NCBI GenBank assembly: GCA_024276255.1
Contig: JAJRXO010000137.1
Coordinates: 1-8,499 of the forward strand
Source: Chloroflexota bacterium
GTDB lineage: Bacteria > Chloroflexota > Anaerolineae > J102
Length of the DNA: 8,499 bases
Reading direction: 5' to 3'
The position numbers were made by a program, and so were the translations under genes. How positions within the stretch are numbered: position 1 is the stretch's first letter; the number at the start of each line of letters is the position of its first letter. Shown here one piece after another: positions 5,601 to 8,499 of the stretch. The notes beneath the pieces were generated by a model. That model made no database searches. It saw only the letters and a list, made by a program, of their open reading frames with translations, and was not told where the DNA came from.

Positions 5601-6953
5601 GCTTATACCTTTGCCGTGCAGACCTACGGCCTGTTCGAGATATTGGTTCGCTTTGGCCTGGGCACGTTACTCACCCGCGAGGTGGCTAAAAAGCGCGATA
5701 CCAAAACGGCAGGTGAATTCCTGGGGAACGTGCTGGTTCTGCGCACGGCGCTGTGGTTGATCTCACTACCCATCCTCGTGGTTTACACCTGGCTCTACTG
5801 GCGATCGGGGGCCATTGCCAGTCAGACGGTGTGGGCGATTGTGATCTTTGCCGTGGCCTTGTATTTTGCCAATCTCAGCGATGCCTTCTCCGCCGTGTTC
5901 AACGCCTATGAGAAGATGGAGTATCCCGCGGGGCTGGCATCATTCATCGCTCTGGCCAAGGTGGCACTGGGCGCCTTTGTATTGTTGGCGGGATGGGGTT
6001 TCGTGGGTCTTGCTGCCGTGAGTCTGCTCATGAACGCGATCCAGGCGCTGTGGTTGTTCATGTTATTGCGTGGACGCATTCTGCGGCCCGTATGGCGGAT
6101 CGACCTGGCCCTGCAGCGGTGGATGTTGAGTGAGAGCGGCCCCCTGATGTTAAATCATTTGCTGGCCACGGTGTTCTGGCGTATCGATATCCTCATCCTC
6201 ACACCCTGGGTGGGCGAGATGGGGGTGGGTTTGTATGCTGCGGCCTATAAATATATCGATGGTCTGAACGTGATTCCCAGCTATTTCACGCTGGCTATTT
6301 TTCCGGTGATGGCGCGCTTTGCCGCCAACGAATCCGACACGCTGAAGCGCACGCACTGGCTGGCCCTGCGCCTGTTGACCATGATCTCCATCCCGATCAC
6401 GGTGTTTGTCCTTTTTACGGCCCGGCCGTTGATCTTGCTGCTGGGTGGCCAAGAATTCGTGCCCGGGGCTATCCTGCCCCTGCAATTGCTGATCCTCAGC
6501 ATTACAGTGGGCTTTATGAACTCGGTGACGCACTATGTCCTGATTGCCATTGGCCAGCAGCGCTTTTTGACGCGGGCATTCGTATTCGGTGTGGTTTTCA
6601 ATACCGTGGGTAATCTTATTTTTATCCCTCGTTATGGGGTCACCGCGGCAGCGGTAGTGACGATTCTGTCTGAGCTTTCACTATTCTTCCCGTTTTATTA
6701 TGCTGTACGCAAGTACATTGCGCCCGTTCCCTGGCTGGAGATATTGTGGCGGCAGATGGCCGCCGGCGTCGTCATGGCCGGGGTGTATGTGCTGGTGAGC
6801 CCCTTCAGCCTGGTGCTGGCCATTGTGCTGGGCTTTGCCGTATATGGGGCGATGCTGATGGCGCTGGGTGCGCACCGCGCCCAGGATATGGCGGCGGTGT
6901 GGGGGGCGTTGCCGCTGGGCCGTTTCCGCAAGCTGCTGGTGTCAGAGGACTAA
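2694..6953 (+). CDS. YfhO-family GT-C-like membrane protein fused to a Wzx/MOP-type flippase
   Basis: A single 1419-codon frame with two membrane proteins in tandem. Residues 1 to about 920 are YfhO-like: helix 1 (about 10-29); an outer loop with Asp31/Asp38 where GT-C enzymes usually hold their catalytic acid; the family block PPLWNPYLFTGVPF (86-99); many further helices; a large soluble, presumably extracytoplasmic domain (about 623-885); and a final helix (about 893-917). A charged linker (REEEGEGAD, 922-930) leads to a whole polysaccharide flippase (about 931-1419) starting RRVAKNSL, with roughly a dozen helices and a typical NTVGNLIFIPRYGVTAAAV block near 1303. YfhO proteins are thought to move sugars from undecaprenyl phosphate to surface acceptors; MOP flippases carry lipid-linked sugars outward. 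Fused, and next to a DPM1-like synthase, they suggest flip-and-transfer by one protein. The acceptor is unknown. Ends 19 bases before convergent folK. Confidence 0.88.
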   Translation: MRKSELRRDAWALLVLFLLPLLWFGPVILGDQTLLPADNIYQYEPWRSFAAEQGVEVPHNALLSDLVLENYPWKTLIRQGLAQRQPPLWNPYLFTGVPFLAAGQHSALFPLSILYYVLPLPMAYGVFSWWVLALAGMSMYVFARVLRVGRAGALFAGIAYMFSGFFVASVVFPMMIAGAALLPLELALIEIVVRKQEEKGNAPFVPVAYIVTGAAVLGVQILAGHVEMTYYFLLVSAMFSLWRLFGVWRRLGAWRPLLRIAGWLLFMAVTGLLLGAVQLIPLYELVSHNFREGSVSYSQVVNWAWPSRHVLTFLIPDIFGNPAHHSIRDWWSGELYQVWRNARGQETRTVFWGIKNYVEGANYLGILTLVFAAAAFLDVGGRLRGEVVRQPADQPGWKRPPTGRFYVIGFALLAALSLAFAFGTPLYAILFYGLPGYRQLHSAFRWVFPYTLAMSMLAGFGLERLQLAIEGVHEGRLGGRRRFLRLTFPDSARIAGRLLSMAGGGVLALLLLSKVWATPFVALGQRVLDGSDLAQATFANGALLWSYEAGRLLQFGFMVLAAGGVLLLAGSAWGQRRLIGAASPEAEANAVQDAVFTWSVGLRVWQAAALLLLLLDVWLIGHDFNPRADADLLDFQPPAISWLKQHQDADQPWRFSTYQDPQEQKTLNANLGMLFGLQDVRGYDSIIPRQYTDYMRQLQTQGDLLYNRIAPIYAPNTPALHDPLFHLLGVRYVVTTQTLAEPGYRLVYDEEVRIYENEQVMPRVWFAPEAIVAPMDDAFWQTVRQQDPRQTVVLDSPVALPAPQYGSRREVRVVEYGLNDVLIEVNNDAPGWLVLADAYFPGWKATIMPIGKTPPDGTTGTQVPIMRAYGNFRAVYVSGVGMQQVRFHYAPLSLKMGLYASFLAGMLLFLLIGWWAWGRYYREEEGEGADVRRVAKNSLVPMGMSLVNKFIDYAFALLRLRILAPTGEGAYTFAVQTYGLFEILVRFGLGTLLTREVAKKRDTKTAGEFLGNVLVLRTALWLISLPILVVYTWLYWRSGAIASQTVWAIVIFAVALYFANLSDAFSAVFNAYEKMEYPAGLASFIALAKVALGAFVLLAGWGFVGLAAVSLLMNAIQALWLFMLLRGRILRPVWRIDLALQRWMLSESGPLMLNHLLATVFWRIDILILTPWVGEMGVGLYAAAYKYIDGLNVIPSYFTLAIFPVMARFAANESDTLKRTHWLALRLLTMISIPITVFVLFTARPLILLLGGQEFVPGAILPLQLLILSITVGFMNSVTHYVLIAIGQQRFLTRAFVFGVVFNTVGNLIFIPRYGVTAAAVVTILSELSLFFPFYYAVRKYIAPVPWLEILWRQMAAGVVMAGVYVLVSPFSLVLAIVLGFAVYGAMLMALGAHRAQDMAAVWGALPLGRFRKLLVSED
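5472..5486 (+). promoter_or_regulatory. Possible internal translation start for the flippase domain
   Basis: GAGGGAG (5472-5478) stands 5 bases before an in-frame GTG (5484-5486, codon 931). A protein begun there would read (M)RRVAKNSLVPMG, the normal beginning of a free-standing Wzx-type flippase, and would be 489 residues long. A TGA at 5471-5473 lies one base out of the fusion's frame. The purine-rich stretch also encodes the acidic linker, so the match could be chance. Confidence 0.4.
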
Positions 6954-6972
6954 CGAAACCCCGTTTCTCAGG

Positions 6973-7470
6973 TCATTTTAACTGCTCACTCTCTATACGC
7001 TGCACAGAGGAGCTGTCGACGCTGGCCAGCAATTGGCGCACGCTACATCCAAGACGTGGATGCAGCCAGTCGGGGGCGATCTCGGCCAGTGGGACCAGCA
7101 CAAACGCCCGTTCGACCAGGCGGGGATGGGGAATGGTAAGTCGGTAGCTCGTCAGGCTGAGATCGTCATAGAAGATGATATCGAGATCGATGGGTCGGGG
7201 GCCAAAGCGCACGCTGCGTTGACGGCCCATGCGCTGTTCAATCCCCTGCAGAAATGTCAGCAGGGCCTGTGGTGACAGTGCGGTCTGCCCCATGATGACC
7301 TGATTATAAAAGGCCGGCTGCTCGGTGACGCCCCAGGGTTCGGTTTCGTAGATGGGAGAAGCAATCAGACCATGCATCACCTCTTGCAGGTGGCGGCGGG
7401 CCTCTTGCAGGTTGCGGTATTTATCGCCCAGATTGCTGCCCAGGGCGATGATAGCGGTGTGGTTGTGCAC
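6973..7470 (-). CDS. folK: 2-amino-4-hydroxy-6-hydroxymethyldihydropteridine diphosphokinase (HPPK)
   Basis: A 165-residue cytoplasmic enzyme of folate synthesis (EC 2.7.6.3). It moves pyrophosphate from ATP to 6-hydroxymethyl-dihydropterin, making the substrate for dihydropteroate synthase. Diagnostic blocks are ALGSNLGD (9-16), EPWGVTEQPAFYNQV (44-58), the signature RFGPRPIDLDIIFYDD (88-103) and IPHPRLVERAFVLVPL (113-128). Arg92, the Mg-binding Asp95 and Asp97, and His115 fall at the same numbers as in the E. coli enzyme, so it should be active. The start is GTG 7470: the frame upstream holds no other start before the stop of the preceding gene, which is 21 bases away. No good Shine-Dalgarno is seen, so it is probably coupled to the small upstream gene. 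No other folate gene lies in the window. It converges on the fusion gene. Confidence 0.96.
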   Translation of the reverse strand: MHNHTAIIALGSNLGDKYRNLQEARRHLQEVMHGLIASPIYETEPWGVTEQPAFYNQVIMGQTALSPQALLTFLQGIEQRMGRQRSVRFGPRPIDLDIIFYDDLSLTSYRLTIPHPRLVERAFVLVPLAEIAPDWLHPRLGCSVRQLLASVDSSSVQRIESEQLK

Positions 7471-7491
7471 AGGAGGAGCCGTGTTGTGGGG

Positions 7492-7761
7492 TCAGTAGAT
7501 GGAGAGTAATAGCCAATAAATGAGGATAGCCCAGACGGTGGCGCTTGCCAGCAGATAAAAATAGCCCCGTATCCGGAGTGATTTTCCTTTCTCTCTTTCT
7601 TTGCGCGCTTTTTCCAGACGTTCTTTGTTTTCCTCTTGCACTTTATTAACCCGCTTGATTTTGGCAGAAGCGGAGCGCAACTTGCTTTTTGCTTCCATAA
7701 AAAGACTCGTAGCGATGAAGGTAAGGATCACGGCTAAAATGACTGTAGAATTCTGAGACAT
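7492..7761 (-). CDS. Small protein of unknown function with two membrane helices and a charged coil
   Basis: An 89-residue protein that I do not recognise. It has an N-terminal hydrophobic helix (about 7-22, VILAVILTFIATSLF), a long Lys/Glu-rich stretch likely to form a coiled coil (about 23-62, including KVQEENKERLEKARKEREK), and a second hydrophobic helix (about 67-87) near the C-terminus. This suggests a hairpin membrane protein with a helical cytoplasmic or external segment. The frame runs open to 7875, but I prefer ATG 7761: the extra 38 residues are Pro-rich and unlike the rest, and a promoter-like pair falls within them. No clear Shine-Dalgarno precedes either start. It lies 21 bases upstream of folK in the same frame and is probably co-transcribed with it; no functional link is implied. 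It reads as more AT-rich than its neighbours. Confidence 0.6.
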   Translation of the reverse strand: MSQNSTVILAVILTFIATSLFMEAKSKLRSASAKIKRVNKVQEENKERLEKARKEREKGKSLRIRGYFYLLASATVWAILIYWLLLSIY

Positions 7762-7816
7762 ATACCGGCCGCTGGGGAGAGCAAGAGGGCAATTCAGAAT
7801 GTAATGAATTATGCAT

Positions 7817-7845
7817 ATCTTATGCCATGCCGTCGGTTCTGGCAA
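7817..7845 (-). promoter_or_regulatory. Predicted promoter of the small membrane protein-folK operon
   Basis: On the minus strand TTGCCA (7845-7840) is followed after 17 bases by TAAGAT (7822-7817). Transcription would start near 7810, about 50 bases before ATG 7761. This supports the shorter start for the small protein. Confidence 0.5.
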
Positions 7846-7946
7846 CTCGGGAGGCGACTGCAGGAGTGGCGACAAGTGTCAGGCTCCATGCGTTGGATTC
7901 AGGATAATGCAACGGAAAGGCCCTCAAACGATGACTGTTGCACCCG

Positions 7947-7961
7947 TTGAACCGGTTCCAA
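7947..7961. promoter_or_regulatory. Upstream LacI-family operator O1
   Basis: TTGAACCGGTTCCAA contains the perfect palindrome GAACCGGTTC (7949-7958). It equals the downstream operator type TTGGAACC/GGTTCCAA except for one missing G in the left arm. It lies just upstream of the -35 box of the regulator gene. A central CpG, as expected for LacI-family hinge-helix binding, is present. Confidence 0.7.
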
Positions 7962-7967
7962 ATAAAA

Positions 7968-7996
7968 TTGACACCGTTTTTTGCTTGTGCTATGAT
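7968..7996 (+). promoter_or_regulatory. Strong sigma70-type promoter of the LacI-family regulator
   Basis: Perfect TTGACA (7968-7973), a 17-base spacer and TATGAT (7991-7996), five of six to consensus. The start point would be near 8003, inside operator O2, giving a leader of about 36 bases. Confidence 0.8.
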
Positions 7997-7997
7997 A

Positions 7998-8013
7998 TTG
8001 GAACCGTTTCCAA
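7998..8013. promoter_or_regulatory. Downstream LacI-family operator O2
   Basis: TTGGAACCGTTTCCAA is a 16-base near-palindrome (7 of 8 pairs) with a central CpG, extended to 18 bases by flanking A/T. It covers the predicted transcription start, so bound repressor would block the promoter. Its centre is 52 bp from that of O1. Confidence 0.8.
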
Positions 8014-8038
8014 TACGATTTTCTCATCGGCGGAGACT

Positions 8039-8499
8039 ATGTCGCCTGTAACCATTCGCGATGTCGCGAAATTGGCCGGTGTTGGTGTCGGCACCGTTTC
8101 CAGAGTCATTAATCAGCATCCATCCGTGCGAGCAACGACGCGGCAGAAGGTGGAGGAAGCGATCGCGGCGCTTAACTACACACCCAATCCCATTGCCCGT
8201 CAGCTATCGTGGGGGAAAACCCTCAGTGTGGCTGTGGTGGCGCCATTTTTTATTCGCCCCTCGTCGGTGGAACGCTTGCAGGGTGTGGAGACGGTGTTAT
8301 CGGAATCGAATTATGATCTGGTGCTGTTTAATGTGGAAACCCAGGCGCGCAGAGACGCTCTGTTTCGCAGTTTGCCGCGGGGCGATTCTTTTGATGGCCT
8401 CCTGATCTTTACGCTGTCGCCCCTCGATCATGAGGCGGACCTGCTGTTGCAGGCGCCGGTGCCGGTGGTGCTGGTCGATGCTCATCATCCCAGCCTGCA
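8039..8499 (+). CDS. LacI-family transcriptional regulator, N-terminal part (cut by window edge)
   Basis: The first 153 codons of a LacI/GalR-family regulator; the C-terminal two thirds of the effector domain and the stop lie beyond the window. Residues 4-24 (TIRDVAKLAGVGVGTVSRVIN) are the helix-turn-helix, followed by TRQKVEEAIAALNYTPNPIARQLSWGKT, which contains the hinge helix whose Leu (ARQL) normally wedges into the central CpG of the operator. From about residue 62 the periplasmic-binding-protein-like core begins (VAVVAPFF, FDGLLIF, VPVVLVD). Such proteins usually sense a sugar and control its uptake or breakdown, but the ligand cannot be told here. Start ATG 8039 follows CGGCGGAG, a weak and rather close (3 base) ribosome site. 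Two matching operators at its own promoter indicate autoregulation; structural target genes probably lie downstream. Confidence 0.93.
   Translation, partial: MSPVTIRDVAKLAGVGVGTVSRVINQHPSVRATTRQKVEEAIAALNYTPNPIARQLSWGKTLSVAVVAPFFIRPSSVERLQGVETVLSESNYDLVLFNVETQARRDALFRSLPRGDSFDGLLIFTLSPLDHEADLLLQAPVPVVLVDAHHPSL

Noticed and set aside
6955..6967. GAAAC-CCC-GTTTC hairpin between the convergent fusion gene and folK
   Set aside because: Only five pairs with a 3-base loop and no T-run on the plus strand; too weak to call a terminator.
7762..7875. 38-residue N-terminal extension of the small membrane protein
   Set aside because: It is Pro-rich, unlike a leader, overlaps a good promoter-like pair and has no Shine-Dalgarno at 7875.
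8089..8104. CGGCACCGTTTCCAGA inside the LacI-family gene as a third operator
   Set aside because: It resembles the right arm of O2 but encodes the conserved helix-turn-helix residues VGTVSR, its left arm is poor, and its 90-bp distance from O2 is out of helical phase.

Overview
This is a bacterial chromosome segment with tightly packed genes. Three modules can be read: a copper-handling module on the minus strand at the left, a lipid-linked glycosylation cassette on the plus strand in the middle, and a folate gene plus a sugar-type regulator at the right. The host cannot be named from the sequence. A CsoR/CopZ/CopA set, a large YfhO-type membrane protein and a LacI-family regulator with its own palindromic operators would fit Chloroflexota (Anaerolineae or Caldilineae-like) best, but this is a weak inference; no rRNA or tRNA is present to test it.

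Copper module (1-1652, minus). csoR encodes a Cu(I)-sensing repressor with the Cys-His-Cys copper triad. It lies about 490 bp upstream of copZ (CHHC chaperone) and copA (a Cu(I) P-type ATPase with two near-identical metal-binding domains, cut by the window edge). A near-perfect sigma70-type promoter for csoR, and a GC-rich inverted repeat of the CsoR operator type at its predicted start point, sit in the csoR/glycosyltransferase intergenic region. The gap between csoR and copZ has no convincing gene but holds nested inverted repeats.

Glycosylation cassette (1846-6953, plus). A promoter with a consensus -10 box drives a soluble DPM1-like GT2 (polyprenyl-phosphate sugar synthase). Three bases after its stop begins a 1419-codon gene whose first ~920 residues are a YfhO-family GT-C-like membrane protein and whose last ~485 residues are a complete Wzx/MOP-type lipid-linked-sugar flippase. 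Together they supply the three activities of a CsbB/GtcA/YfhO-like system: charge the lipid carrier, flip it, and transfer the sugar on the outer face. Flipping and transfer are here fused in one chain. At the junction there is a Shine-Dalgarno sequence, a GTG codon and an out-of-frame TGA, as though two genes had recently been joined or the flippase could also be made alone. This is the most interesting part of the window.

Right end (6973-8499). folK (HPPK, folate synthesis) runs convergently with the fusion gene and follows a small two-helix membrane protein of unknown function, with a promoter upstream of the latter. Divergent from these is the 5' part of a LacI-family regulator. Its promoter is bracketed by two GGAACC/GGTTCC-type palindromes whose centres are 52 bp apart, which points to autoregulation with possible DNA looping.
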